Shown in pieces: positions 17,499 to 27,364 of a stretch of 64,000 bases of DNA. Below the pieces are notes generated by a model that saw only the letters and a program-made list of their open reading frames with translations, was not told the origin of the DNA and ran no database searches. The position numbers and the translations under genes are program-made. The DNA is from Pontibacter diazotrophicus (lineage in GTDB: Bacteria; Bacteroidota; Bacteroidia; Cytophagales; Hymenobacteraceae): NCBI RefSeq assembly GCF_003367245.1, contig NZ_QRGR01000002.1, positions 1 through 64,000 of the forward strand. The letters run 5' to 3'. Within the stretch, counting starts at the first letter, position 1, and each line of letters begins with the position of its first letter.

Positions 17499-18235
17499 GT
17501 GAAGCGATGTGTTGGTTTACTCAAATCTTTAGGACATCAACAATTCCAAACCAATGGGGATGGTTAGAAGGGAGAGTGCAGCGTTTAGAACTGTATTCTT
17601 ATATATCCTTTGGATACAGAAGAAATAGGGAATTAAGTGTAAGAAGCTATAATCCAGTAATGATGGAAATCATAAATTCCACCTCTATCTTTACTTGAAT
17701 TTAATTATTTATAAACAAAATAATATTAAATATAACTAATTCAAAAGGAATAATGATTATTAGAAGTAACATAATTATTTTAATCTTTTTATGGCTTCAA
17801 TAATTTTAAACAGCGTTGAACTCATTCAAACGCACAGTTATCTAATTTTAAGGTTACATAAAACAGCAGAAAAGTAACAGTAGAAAATTCAGTTACATAA
17901 GGTGATATGCTGGCTGATGTTAGATTGATCAGCCAGCATCTACTTCGATCATACTTGTAGTATTAAAGAGAAAGCAGTTATAAAGAGCACTGTACGCAGG
18001 AAATAGCAGGTACGCTTGAACAACTCTAGCACTTGTACAGTGTAGAGAAGAATTACCTTAACAGGACTTCTTTGCCTAAATACGGGCAGAGAAATAGGTA
18101 TACATACAACAGTGGAAGGCAGGCATTATTCGACTGCAACTGATATGGAGCTAATAAACTGAATAATAGCCTGAGAGCAAACGAACCTGTAGCTGAAATA
18201 TTTACGCTACAAATGTTCATCCGCACTTGGAGGCC
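17499..18235. other. Intergenic region without recognisable gene
   Basis: About 740 bases, AT-rich in the first half. One 69-codon plus-strand frame near 17489 overlaps the 5' end of the regulator and has no coding character. I see no terminator or repeat that I can support. Confidence 0.4.
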
Positions 18236-18851
18236 TTATAAATTACTGCCAACCTTCGGATTTTCCCGAATCTGCTTTATCCAGGTATCCACCATTTCTA
18301 TAAGCGCCGGGTTAAAGTTATCACGCGCGTAGTTTTCGAACTGACCATTCTGCCGTAGGCGCAACAAGTCCTGCTTCGTGCCGACCTTGATAAAGCTATG
18401 ATCGGTATCAGGTAAAAATTTATAAGAAGCCGTTCCCGGATGCATGGTGTTGAGGGCATTTACGAGCAACTCTGAATTGTGCGGACTGATAGAAGGAATA
18501 TCGGCTCCCCCGTAAATAACCAGCACATTGGTATTGGCGTCTTGCCAGGCTTTGTTATACTGTACATCCTGAATGCATTGAATAAACGAGTAGTGGCGCG
18601 TAAAAAGGTGATCTTCGCCATCATACTCATAATGCTGCTCTAAGAACAATTATATCGTTTGGCTGGAGTTTTAGGGCCGCAACTATCACGGCTGCCAGCA
18701 ACCCTCCTGCTGTGGACTGCAGCCTATAAGCAGATGCAAGAGAATCAGTAACAACGGCTATCTGTACTACCGATTTTGAACTTTTTCCCGCTAATGTTGC
18801 CGCGTAGAAAATGAGTACCTTGTTCTGTTTCCATATCTTCCTGGTTATCAT
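18236..18851 (-). pseudogene. Broken alpha/beta-hydrolase
   Basis: The downstream frame (18236-18649) encodes the C-terminal part of an alpha/beta-hydrolase. NVLVIYGGADIPSISPHN is the strand and loop that carries the acid residue, and FLPDTDHSFIKV supplies the catalytic His. The overlapping upstream frame (18627-18851) contains STAGGLLAAVIVAAL, which resembles a nucleophile elbow (GxSxGG) with its first glycine changed. It shifts frame before joining the rest, and the N-terminal core is missing. I read this as one decayed gene in two pieces; the upstream piece is less certain than the downstream one. Confidence 0.55.
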
Positions 18852-19047
18852 ACTGAAACCTTCAGACTAACAGGTCCATACCTTCAAACACCTCCATTCT
18901 GTTGCAACTACTGCGCGCAGGGAACGTTACAAATGAAGCAATCAAAGGCTTTGTTCCGGGTGAAAGCATCACTAGAGAGCGCTGTGGCAATGCTAAAGCA
19001 CGGTGCCCATTCCGCTGTTCACCGTACAAAGCACCCGTTTTTAATAT

Positions 19048-19055
19048 TACATTTG
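19048..19055 (+). promoter_or_regulatory. Candidate Bacteroidota -7 box before the MscS gene
   Basis: TACATTTG fits the TAnnTTTG consensus of the phylum and ends ten bases before the ATG at 19066. That would give an almost leaderless message. A clear -33 TTG element is not visible, so support is modest. Confidence 0.3.
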
Positions 19056-19065
19056 AATACTTTAT

Positions 19066-20898
19066 ATGGTTTTTGATAGACCTGTGTCAACATCATCTCA
19101 AATATCAAAAAAACTCTTTCGTGACTATAGCTGGCTGTTCTTCATTATCTGCAGCGTACTGGCACTTCAGCTTCCCATTACCCAGGCACATGCTCAGCTG
19201 CTGTCTACTGACACAACTAATAACACTGAACAAGCGGAGCCAGAGTGGGCGAACGATTCCCTCGGCAGACGCACCCCGCGTGGAACTGTAGAGGGATTCA
19301 TCAAAGCAGTAGCAAACGAAGACTACGACAAAGCCGCGCAGTTTTTAAGGCTGGACCCAGACTTGCAGGATGACATGGATGGAGCAGCACTGGCACAGTC
19401 CCTGCAACGCTTACTGGATCAGAATGGAAGAATATTTCCCTACTCTCAGATTAGCAATGACCCCGGGGGGCTTGAAGATGATAACCTGGGGCCGAACCTG
19501 GACCGAGTAGGTACAGCCACCGTTAACGGTGAGACTTTCAATGTGATTCTTGAAAAGACGGAAGGACCAGATGGCGGTCCGATCTGGCTGTTCTCGTCAC
19601 AGACAGTACAAAGGGTGCCGCTTCTCACCGAAGAAGAGGCAACCGGCTCAGTTGTTGACAGGCTTTCGCCCCGCTTCCTGAGAGAAACCAAGTGGGGCGG
19701 TGTGCCTATTGCGCACTGGATGGCTATGCTGTTGCTGGTAATAGGAGCTTACCTGCTGGCATGGAGCATCACCTCCTTCACGCTCTACACTCTCCGCTTA
19801 CTCTGGTACAAAGCCAGACAGGAAGCCACAGCAGGCATCATCAGAGCATTTGCTTTGCCCATAAAAATTTACCTTGCTGTGTGGCTTTTTGTGGTTGCGA
19901 GCGAGCAGGTAGGTGTTTCCATTATCGTGCGCCAGCGGTTCAGCGAAGTAACGATTATAGTAGGTGTGGCCGCTATTTTGCTGTTAATATGGCGGCTTCT
20001 GGATGCTACCACCCGGTTTACAGAAAGGCGGCTGACACGGCGCAACAATATGGCCGGGGTTTCCGCTGTGCTGTTTCTGCGCCGCGCTGCCAAAATAGCT
20101 ATTGTGGTACTGGGCTTTATCGCCATACTCGACACAGTTGGGGTTGATGTCACCGCCGGACTCGCCGCACTGGGTATTGGCGGTATTGCACTGGCACTGG
20201 GTGCCCAGAAAACAGTGGAGAACTTTGTCGGGAGCGTAACCCTTATAGCCGATCAGCCTTTGCGTGTAGGTGACTTCTGCAAAGTAGGCGATATAGTGGG
20301 AACCGTTGAACAGATAGGAATGCGTTCCACGCGTATCCGTACGCTTGCCCGTACGATTGTCACCATACCCAACGGAGAACTCGCCTCCACAAAAATTGAA
20401 AATTACGCGCATCGTGACCGCTTCTGGTTTCATCCAACTTTCGGCTTGCGCTTTGAATCTACTCCGGATCAGCTCCGGTTTCTACTGGTAGAACTTCGCG
20501 CAATTTTGTATGCACACCCGAAAGTATCCCCTACTCCGGCACGGGTACGTTTTATTGAAATTGGGGCTGACTCACTTAACATAGAAATTTTTGCATACAT
20601 TCTTGCCAAAGATTTTGATCAGTTTCTGGAGGTGCAGGAGGATTTGTATTTGCGCATGATGGATATAGTGGAGGCAAGTGGTACCGGCTTCGCCTTCCCT
20701 TCTCAGACACTCTACATTGCACGTGACCAGGGCTTATCTAAAGAAAAAGGGGCGGAAGCAGAAGAACAGGTGCGAAAGTGGCGTGAAGCCGGTGAGATGC
20801 AAATCCCCAGCTTCAATTCTGATCGCATTCAGAATTTAAGAAACTCAATCTCCTATCCTCCCGAAGGCTCCAGCCAACAGAATGGAAGAGCAACCTGA
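19066..20898 (+). CDS. MscS-family mechanosensitive ion channel with periplasmic domain
   Basis: The 610-residue protein has an N-terminal hydrophobic signal segment (about 22-43, ending QAHAQ) and a soluble domain at about 55-195. Three to four membrane helices follow between about 215 and 370. The pore and beta-domain signature reads GLAALGIGGIALALGAQKTVENFVGS, then PLRVGDFCKVGDIVGTVEQIGMRSTRIRT, the hallmark of MscS. The cytoplasmic alpha/beta domain and a charged tail complete it. Such channels release solutes on hypo-osmotic shock. The extra N-terminal domain makes it longer than E. coli MscS (286 residues). It stands alone and converges on glgP with a 58-base gap. Confidence 0.9.
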   Translation: MVFDRPVSTSSQISKKLFRDYSWLFFIICSVLALQLPITQAHAQLLSTDTTNNTEQAEPEWANDSLGRRTPRGTVEGFIKAVANEDYDKAAQFLRLDPDLQDDMDGAALAQSLQRLLDQNGRIFPYSQISNDPGGLEDDNLGPNLDRVGTATVNGETFNVILEKTEGPDGGPIWLFSSQTVQRVPLLTEEEATGSVVDRLSPRFLRETKWGGVPIAHWMAMLLLVIGAYLLAWSITSFTLYTLRLLWYKARQEATAGIIRAFALPIKIYLAVWLFVVASEQVGVSIIVRQRFSEVTIIVGVAAILLLIWRLLDATTRFTERRLTRRNNMAGVSAVLFLRRAAKIAIVVLGFIAILDTVGVDVTAGLAALGIGGIALALGAQKTVENFVGSVTLIADQPLRVGDFCKVGDIVGTVEQIGMRSTRIRTLARTIVTIPNGELASTKIENYAHRDRFWFHPTFGLRFESTPDQLRFLLVELRAILYAHPKVSPTPARVRFIEIGADSLNIEIFAYILAKDFDQFLEVQEDLYLRMMDIVEASGTGFAFPSQTLYIARDQGLSKEKGAEAEEQVRKWREAGEMQIPSFNSDRIQNLRNSISYPPEGSSQQNGRAT

Positions 20899-20956
20899 AC
20901 CTTGTAAGAGCAGACAATCAGAGGGAACAAGATTCAATGCGCTATGCAAACATAGA

Positions 20957-23452
20957 CTACTTCTTGTTGATGGGAGTTACTTTCCATATCAGGTCACTGT
21001 AATCTCTGATGGATCGGTCGGAAGAGAACTTTCCCATGCGTGCTACATTTAGAATGGATTTTCGGGCCCATTCTTTTGGTTCACGCCACAGTTCATGCAC
21101 TTGCTCCTGACAGTCGATATAAGATTGGTAATCTGCTAACAGCATAAAAGGGTCCTGGTAAAGGAGGTTTTCGTACAGCGGTCGGAACAATTGCGTGTCG
21201 CCCTGCGATAGAGCTCCTGATACTATAAAATCCAGCACTTCCCGTAAATGCTGATTTTGCTGATATATGTCATAAGGTTGATAGCCTGCTGTTTTATTTG
21301 CCTGCACCTGCTCTACGCTTAGCCCAAAAAGGAAAAAGTTATCCTCCCCTACCTCCTGCCTGATTTCTACATTTGCCCCATCTAATGTGCCTATGGTCAA
21401 TGCCCCGTTAAGGGAAAACTTCATGTTTCCTGTACCCGAGGCTTCCATACCTGCCATCGAAATCTGCTCAGAAAGGTCTGCTGCAGGGTACAGATTTTGC
21501 GCGTTTTTCACATTGAAGTCAGGCATGAAAACAACTTTCATCTTATCGTTAACTTCTGTATCCTGATTGACTAAATCAGCAACCGAATTAATTAGTTTGA
21601 TGAGTAGCTTTGCCATGATATATCCGGGTGCAGCTTTTCCCGCAAAAATGAACGCGGAAGGGGAAAAGTTTATCAGTTCTCCCTTCTTGAGGCGGAGGTA
21701 TACACTAAGTATATGTAACACTTTAAGGTGTTGCCGCTTGTATTCATGAATACGCTTAGCCTGAATATCAAAAAGCATGGCCGGGTCTATTTCTATTCCT
21801 GTTTGCTTTTGAAGAAGTGCGGCCAGGTGCTGCTTGTTGTTTAATTTGATCTCCATCCAACTATTTTGAAAGGAGACATCATCCGCATAAGGCTCCAGCT
21901 TCCTTAGCTGGTCCAGGTCTGTTATCCAGCCATTTCCGATGTAACTGGAGATAAGTTCAGCCAGCGGCGTATTGCTAAGATAGAGGAATCGCCGGGGAGT
22001 GATTCCATTTGTTACATTACAGAACTTATCCGGCCAAAGTCCTGCAAAATCGTGAAGCACCTCCTTTTTAAGCAACTCAGAATGCATCGCGGAAACTCCA
22101 TTAACGCTATGGCTTCCAATAGTTGCCAGATGGGCCATGCGAATATAACGCTCACCACTTTCATCGATAATAGACATCCCGGCAATCTGCGCGTTATTGT
22201 AGGAGTGTTGATGGCGGATTTCCTCCAGAAACCGATGGTTGATTTCATAAATAATCTCCAGGTGCCGGGGTAATACTTTTTCAAATAAAGGAATGGACCA
22301 CTTTTCCAGTGCCTCAGGCAAGAGGGTATGGTTGGTATAAGCAAAGCAATTTTGAGTAATATGCCACGCCTTCGCCCAATCCAGCTGATGCACATCCACC
22401 AACAGCCTCATCAGTTCCGCAATGGCAATAGCGGGATGGGTATCATTCAATTGGATGGCAAACTTCTCATGCAAACGCTCCAGGTTCCGCCCCTGAATCA
22501 GGTGTAAACGAATAATATCCTGCAGTGAGCAGGTGACAAAAAAGTATTGCTGCTTCAGCCTTAGCTCTTTCCCACCTTGCGCCTGGTCATTCGGATACAG
22601 TACCTTGGTGATGTTTTCTGAAAGCATTTTTGCCTCAACAGCACGGTAGTAGTCCCCCAGGTTGAAAGCAGCAAAATCAAACGACTCGATGGCTTCCGCT
22701 CTCCAGAGCCGCAGGACGGCTCCATTGCCCTTATACCCCAGTATGGGCGTGTCATATGCGGTCCCTTTTACTTCTGAACCGGGAACCCAGGTAACCTGGA
22801 ATTTACCGTTAGAGTCTGCCCCATGCTCGGTCCTGCCACCAAATTTTACTTCGTAGGCTATTTCAGGGCGCACCACTTCCCAGGGGTTACCATAATGAAG
22901 CCACTTGTCAGTAAGTTCAACCTGCCACCCGTCTTTTATCACCTGGTCGAAAATGCCGAATTCATACCGGATGCCATACGCTATAGCAGGTATACCCAGG
23001 GTTGCAAGAGAATCCAGGTAGCAGGATGCCAGCCTGCCCAGGCCACCGTTTCCCAAGCCAGGTTCTTCTTCTATCGCAATCAAATCATCCAGTTCAATGC
23101 CCAGTTCTTCCATTGCCTCACGCGTCTGCGCTGTGATTTCTAAATTAAGCAGGTTGTTGGCCAGGTGTGGGCCAGGCAGGTATTCTGCAGAGAGGTAGGC
23201 AACAGCCCGGGCATCCTGCTTTGAAATGCTCTCAGTAGTGAGTATAAACTGTTGAAAAATCCGGTCACGTATGGTCAGGGCCAGGGCAGTATACCGGTCA
23301 TTTGGCGTGGCTAGCGCTGGAACGCGACCAATGCCATAGAACAGACTGTCTAAGAAGGAGGCTTTTATCGCCTCTTTAGAATGGCTGATTCGGCTGGATC
23401 CTGATGTGGATGCAATATTAATCTTGTCACTGAATTTTTTCTCATCTTTCAT
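20957..23452 (-). CDS. glgP: Glycogen/alpha-glucan phosphorylase
   Basis: The 831-residue enzyme has the family's full length and releases glucose-1-phosphate from alpha-1,4-glucans with pyridoxal phosphate. The PLP-lysine motif MEASGTGNMKFSLNGALTIG lies near residue 677 (Lys in NMKFSLNG). It is followed by GTLDGANVEI; the N-terminal part has LGNGGLGRLASCYLDSLA and the phosphate loop region QLNDTHPAIAI. No N-terminal phosphorylation site typical of animal enzymes is seen. It is the last gene of the minus-strand metabolic run, 153 bases after the gluconate-type permease, so it may be transcribed with it or from its own promoter in that gap. Confidence 0.95.
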   Translation of the reverse strand: MKDEKKFSDKINIASTSGSSRISHSKEAIKASFLDSLFYGIGRVPALATPNDRYTALALTIRDRIFQQFILTTESISKQDARAVAYLSAEYLPGPHLANNLLNLEITAQTREAMEELGIELDDLIAIEEEPGLGNGGLGRLASCYLDSLATLGIPAIAYGIRYEFGIFDQVIKDGWQVELTDKWLHYGNPWEVVRPEIAYEVKFGGRTEHGADSNGKFQVTWVPGSEVKGTAYDTPILGYKGNGAVLRLWRAEAIESFDFAAFNLGDYYRAVEAKMLSENITKVLYPNDQAQGGKELRLKQQYFFVTCSLQDIIRLHLIQGRNLERLHEKFAIQLNDTHPAIAIAELMRLLVDVHQLDWAKAWHITQNCFAYTNHTLLPEALEKWSIPLFEKVLPRHLEIIYEINHRFLEEIRHQHSYNNAQIAGMSIIDESGERYIRMAHLATIGSHSVNGVSAMHSELLKKEVLHDFAGLWPDKFCNVTNGITPRRFLYLSNTPLAELISSYIGNGWITDLDQLRKLEPYADDVSFQNSWMEIKLNNKQHLAALLQKQTGIEIDPAMLFDIQAKRIHEYKRQHLKVLHILSVYLRLKKGELINFSPSAFIFAGKAAPGYIMAKLLIKLINSVADLVNQDTEVNDKMKVVFMPDFNVKNAQNLYPAADLSEQISMAGMEASGTGNMKFSLNGALTIGTLDGANVEIRQEVGEDNFFLFGLSVEQVQANKTAGYQPYDIYQQNQHLREVLDFIVSGALSQGDTQLFRPLYENLLYQDPFMLLADYQSYIDCQEQVHELWREPKEWARKSILNVARMGKFSSDRSIRDYSDLIWKVTPINKK

Positions 23453-23605
23453 ACCAGATGCTTTTTATGTAGCGTACGGGAAATTTTGACTCACCTATGA
23501 TTTATGCTTTACGCATTATTTCAGATAAACTCCCGTTGCACCTGCACTGCAGGATTCATATAATAGCCTTCATTCATCTATTTCTCTCTGTAAAGGCCTT
23601 TTATC

Positions 23606-24970
23606 TCAGTCTATAAAAAATGAAACCAACAGAATAAAAATAAAAGCTGATATGGAGATGATCGTTTCCATGACTGTCCAGGACTGCAGCGTTTCTTTTT
23701 CGGTTAGACCAAGGTACTTTTTCACCAGCCAGAAACCGCTGTCATTCACATGCGACAAGATGGTGGCTCCTGCTGCCACTGCCAAACAGATAAGGGCTTT
23801 CATCGGATCAGAGATATTCAGTTGCACGATAATGGGAGCCATCATACCAGCAGACGTAATCATGGCCACCGTGGCCGAACCCTGTATAACCCGGATAATC
23901 ACCGCCAACACATAGGCCATGAAGAGTGGCGCTACATTGTAGGTGATAAACAGTTGCGCCAGCGCTTCCCCGGCACCACTTTCTATCAGTATCTCCTTGT
24001 ACATACCCCCGGCACCCGTTATCAGGATAATTAAACCGGCAGGCGCCAGAGCCCTGTCAGAAAACTCCAGTAGCTGCTTCGCTTTGTATCCTTTTCTGAT
24101 TCCCAGAAAGTAGGCGGCTACAAGCGTGGCAATGGTCAGGGCGGCAAAAGGATGTCCTAAGAATTGAAACAGGGACACCCAGTAATTCTCCCCGGACAAC
24201 TCTCCCATCCCCACCACCATGTCAAGGGAAGTGGCAATTAGGATGAGGAACAGAGGCAGGACGATGATAAACAGGATCATCCAGAAATCCTTGCGGCTTG
24301 CCAGCACCTTGTCTGTGTTATACTCCACAAAATCCGGCGGCCCTACCATAATCTTCTTACTGATATAGTTGCCAAAAAGTGGACCTGCTACAACAGCAGC
24401 CGGCAAACCCACCACTATTCCAAAACCAATCACCCAGCCAAGCGGGGCATTCAGAATTTCCGCCACGGCCACCGGGCCCGGTGTCGGGGGAATAAAGGAG
24501 TGGGTAACCGCCATGCCAGCCAGCAAGGGTATGGCAAACTTTAAAAGCGACAGGCCTGATTTTTTGGCGAGTGCATACACAATGGGGACTAGAATGATAA
24601 AGCCCACATCCAGAAATACCGGAATAGAAACGATAAACCCGGTAAACATGAGGGCCCAGGAGGTTCTGCTTTCTCCAAAGGCTTTGATGATATAGTGCGC
24701 CAGCGTTTCAGCGCCACCGGATACTTCGAGTAATTTCCCCAGTATAGCGCCTAAGCCAACTACTATAGCAATGAACCCCAGGATGTTGCCCATCCCAGTC
24801 TGAAGGCTCCGAATGAGCTCCATAAAGGGCATTCCGGCTGCCAGTCCTACAAAAGCACTGGCCAGTAGTAAAGAGATAAAGGCATGGATTTTCAGGCGCA
24901 TTACCAGCACCAGCAGCAGCAGAATTGAAAGTACGGTAATGATTAAGAGGTAGGTCGTTTCATCCATCAT
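23606..24970 (-). CDS. GntP-family gluconate/galactonate:H+ symporter
   Basis: The 454-residue protein has about 12 membrane helices and the GntP-family segments VFLDVGFIILVPIVYALAKK and THSFIPPTPGPVAVAEILNA. It starts one base after the dgoD stop, so it is surely co-transcribed. This context suggests D-galactonate as the substrate, although GntP proteins usually take gluconate and the E. coli galactonate carrier DgoT is an MFS protein. Substrate is therefore an inference from the operon. Confidence 0.9.
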   Translation of the reverse strand: MMDETTYLLIITVLSILLLLVLVMRLKIHAFISLLLASAFVGLAAGMPFMELIRSLQTGMGNILGFIAIVVGLGAILGKLLEVSGGAETLAHYIIKAFGESRTSWALMFTGFIVSIPVFLDVGFIILVPIVYALAKKSGLSLLKFAIPLLAGMAVTHSFIPPTPGPVAVAEILNAPLGWVIGFGIVVGLPAAVVAGPLFGNYISKKIMVGPPDFVEYNTDKVLASRKDFWMILFIIVLPLFLILIATSLDMVVGMGELSGENYWVSLFQFLGHPFAALTIATLVAAYFLGIRKGYKAKQLLEFSDRALAPAGLIILITGAGGMYKEILIESGAGEALAQLFITYNVAPLFMAYVLAVIIRVIQGSATVAMITSAGMMAPIIVQLNISDPMKALICLAVAAGATILSHVNDSGFWLVKKYLGLTEKETLQSWTVMETIISISAFIFILLVSFFID

Positions 24971-24971
24971 A

Positions 24972-26120
24972 TTACCATTCTGCTATACTTCCATCAGAGT
25001 GTCTCCACAACGGGTTTTTCCAGTTGTGACCAATTGCTGCCATTTTTCTGACATGCGCCTCGTTTACTTCTATTCCAAGTCCGGGGCCATCCGGAATGTT
25101 GACATAGCCCTCGTGGTAGGCGAAAACCGTTTGGTCCACGAGGTAGTCGAGCAGGTCGCTGCCCTGGTTATAATGGATTCCCAGGCTTTGTTCCTGTATA
25201 AAAGCATTATGGCAGGTGGCATCTACCTGTAAGCAGGCTGCCAATGCAATAGGGCCCAGCGGACAATGAGGGGCTACCGCCACATCAAAGGCTTCTGCCA
25301 TGGAAAAGATTTTCTTGCATTCTGTGATGCCCCCAGCATGCGACAAATCAGGCTGGATGATATCCACGTACCCTTCCTTCAGCAAAGTTTTAAACTGCCA
25401 CTTCGAGAACATCCTTTCCCCGGTGGCAATCGGAATAGAAACATGATTCGCTATCTCCCGAAGTGCTTCATTATTCTCAGGCAATACTGGTTCTTCTATA
25501 AACATGGGGCGGTACGGCTCAAGTGCTTTCGCCAGTATTTTGGCCATCGGCTTGTGCACCCGACCATGAAAGTCAATTCCTATACCCACCGCCGGGCCAA
25601 CTGCTTCTCTAACGGCCTCGATACGGGCGATGGCGAGATCTATTTTATCATAGGAATCCACATACTGAAGTTCCTCGGTCGCATTCATTTTAACGGCTTT
25701 AAAGCCCTTGGCCACCATTTCTTTCGCTGCGCTTCCTACGTCTGCCGGGCGGTCTCCCCCAATCCAGGAATAGACCTTCATGGTGTCCCGGGCCTTGCCT
25801 CCTATCAATTGATAGACCGGAGCATTGTAGTACTTGCCTTTTATATCCCACAGTGCCTGGTCTATTCCGGCAATCGCACTCATTAGAATGGGTCCGCCCC
25901 GGTAGAATCCTGCCCTGTACATTACATTCCAATGGTCTTCGATGTGCATCGGGTCCTTCCCTACCAGGTATTCCATCAGTTCCTCCACCGCTGTCTTCAC
26001 GGTTGCCGCTTTTCCTTCTATTACAGGTTCGCCCCAGCCAACGATTCCTTCATCTGTCTCAATCTTCAAAAACAACCAGCGCGGCGGCACCTGGAATAAT
26101 TCGTAGCTTTTAATTTTCAT
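24972..26120 (-). CDS. dgoD: D-galactonate dehydratase
   Basis: At 382 residues it has exactly the length of E. coli DgoD and the same active-site numbering. Metal ligands are Asp183, Glu209 and Glu235; catalytic His185 lies in DFHGRV and His285 in APHCPLGP. The N-terminal capping domain contains PPRWLFLKIETDEGIVGWGE and YRAGFYRGGPI. The enzyme dehydrates D-galactonate to 2-keto-3-deoxy-galactonate, the first step of the De Ley-Doudoroff route. It precedes the permease by one base. A 590-base gap with a dispersed repeat separates it from the aldolase and kinase genes upstream. Confidence 0.95.
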   Translation of the reverse strand: MKIKSYELFQVPPRWLFLKIETDEGIVGWGEPVIEGKAATVKTAVEELMEYLVGKDPMHIEDHWNVMYRAGFYRGGPILMSAIAGIDQALWDIKGKYYNAPVYQLIGGKARDTMKVYSWIGGDRPADVGSAAKEMVAKGFKAVKMNATEELQYVDSYDKIDLAIARIEAVREAVGPAVGIGIDFHGRVHKPMAKILAKALEPYRPMFIEEPVLPENNEALREIANHVSIPIATGERMFSKWQFKTLLKEGYVDIIQPDLSHAGGITECKKIFSMAEAFDVAVAPHCPLGPIALAACLQVDATCHNAFIQEQSLGIHYNQGSDLLDYLVDQTVFAYHEGYVNIPDGPGLGIEVNEAHVRKMAAIGHNWKNPLWRHSDGSIAEW

Positions 26121-26224
26121 TAGTTTCTTTGCTTGTTGATGGAGTCATAAATATCAGGTAATCATACTTGTATTGATAATCTGAAAATTAGTTCAGGGAA
26201 TATTTGTCTAAGCTGCCGTAGATT

Positions 26225-26439
26225 TAGTTCATCCAGCGGCATCTCACCTACTGTTCCATTGTTTCTCTCTGAGCTCTCAAGGCCGAGAGGCCTCGTCTTC
26301 GGGCATCGCGCTGTGCATTTGAAGCTGCCGGGGGTAGGGGCCCTCTTTAGCTCTGCTCCGGCTGCCTCGCTGTCGCTCAGCACCGCATCAAATACAAGGC
26401 GCTCAACCCAAAGACTGGAATCTGTTTCACTTCGTGCTA
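26225..26439 (+). repeat. Dispersed intergenic repeat family, copy 1
   Basis: About 215 bases lying between dgoD and the aldolase gene. It matches the reverse-oriented copy at 60606-60803 almost throughout, from TTCATCCAGCGGCATCT to CACTTCGTGCT. It shares its core (GCTGCCGGGGGTAGGGGCCC and the ACCGCAT..TACAAGGCG section) with 36612-36800. Short open frames inside are not coding. Confidence 0.8.
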
Positions 26440-26535
26440 ATGCCTAAAATTTAGAATTATCAGTCAATTAAGCCATTTTCAAATTCTGATGTAGCTCAAA
26501 CTATGAAGCTCAAAAGCTTGCCAGGTGCACCATTT

Positions 26536-26576
26536 GACAATTCGATGTTTGAGCGTTCAGCGAGTTTCGAATTGTC
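26536..26576. repeat. 10-bp inverted repeat in the dgoD-aldolase gap
   Basis: GACAATTCGA at 26536-26545 pairs with TCGAATTGTC at 26567-26576 around a 21-base loop. A purine-rich tract up to 26640 follows. No T-run follows, so it is more likely a repeat element or mRNA-processing structure than a terminator. Confidence 0.5.
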
Positions 26577-26710
26577 TTGATTCTTTTGCTTACTTTTCTC
26601 ATCAAGGAGAAAAGTGAGGCCCCGCCGGCGAGGCGAAAAGCTTAGAAGAACCTTAAATTTAAAATTATAAACAGCCTGATCTACGAAGCTAAACTAAACA
26701 GCTGCTCAAA

Positions 26711-27364
26711 TCAGGCATGTTGTTGTTTATAAGAATGGTACTTCTCCACAAACTCAGACAAATGTTTACTTAGCTCTTCCCACTGCTCTTTCTCAACAAG
26801 TGCTTTAGGAATCAGTTGACTTCCCATGCCCAAGCCACTGGCTCCAGCTTCTAAAAATTCTGCAAAATTATCATGGCTGATGCCGCCGGTTGGCAGCAAC
26901 TTTATTTGATTGAGTGGCGCCAACACCTCTTTTATATAGCGGGCACCCAACTGGCCAGCCGGAAATACTTTCACCATGCTTGCTCCCAACTCCCAGGCCC
27001 GGTATATTTCTGTGGGTGTATAGGCTCCAGCAAATACCGGCACATTGCGCGCTACACATGCCTTGATAACTTCCTCATTCAGGATTGGCGTTACGATGAA
27101 TTGTGCCCCGGCTAAAAGTGCCTTATCCAGATCTCCCAGGGTACAGACGGTGCCTGCACCGATGTTTAACCGGTCTCCATAGGTTTTAACCAGCGAGGAT
27201 ATCGCTTCTGTAGCACCCGCTGAATTCATGGTCACTTCTATCGTAGTCAATCCGGCATCCAGGTAAACGGCAAACAGCTTTTGCAGATGTTGTGACGGCA
27301 CATTTCTTAATATTCCTACTACCGGAATCTTGTCAAAAGCTTCCCAGGAAAAGGATGATTTCAT
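26711..27364 (-). CDS. dgoA: 2-dehydro-3-deoxy-6-phosphogalactonate aldolase (KDPG-aldolase family)
   Basis: The 217-residue TIM-barrel aldolase has Schiff-base Lys132 in SMVKVFPAGQLG, the catalytic Glu43 in TTIEVTMNS and substrate-binding Arg20 in GILRNVPS. KLLPTGGISHDNF forms the phosphate site. The same fold serves KDPG and KDPGal; its four-base overlap with the DgoK gene and nearby dgoD favour the galactonate intermediate. It cleaves the 6-phosphate into pyruvate and glyceraldehyde-3-phosphate. A role in the Entner-Doudoroff route as eda cannot be excluded. Confidence 0.9.
   Translation of the reverse strand: MKSSFSWEAFDKIPVVGILRNVPSQHLQKLFAVYLDAGLTTIEVTMNSAGATEAISSLVKTYGDRLNIGAGTVCTLGDLDKALLAGAQFIVTPILNEEVIKACVARNVPVFAGAYTPTEIYRAWELGASMVKVFPAGQLGARYIKEVLAPLNQIKLLPTGGISHDNFAEFLEAGASGLGMGSQLIPKALVEKEQWEELSKHLSEFVEKYHSYKQQHA

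Noticed and set aside
17489..17698. 69-codon plus-strand frame
   Set aside because: It overlaps the start of the PAS-LuxR gene, has no coding character and no homologue that I recognise.
26162..26447. Short frames in the dispersed repeat
   Set aside because: The same frames are not kept in the other two copies, so the repeat is not protein-coding.
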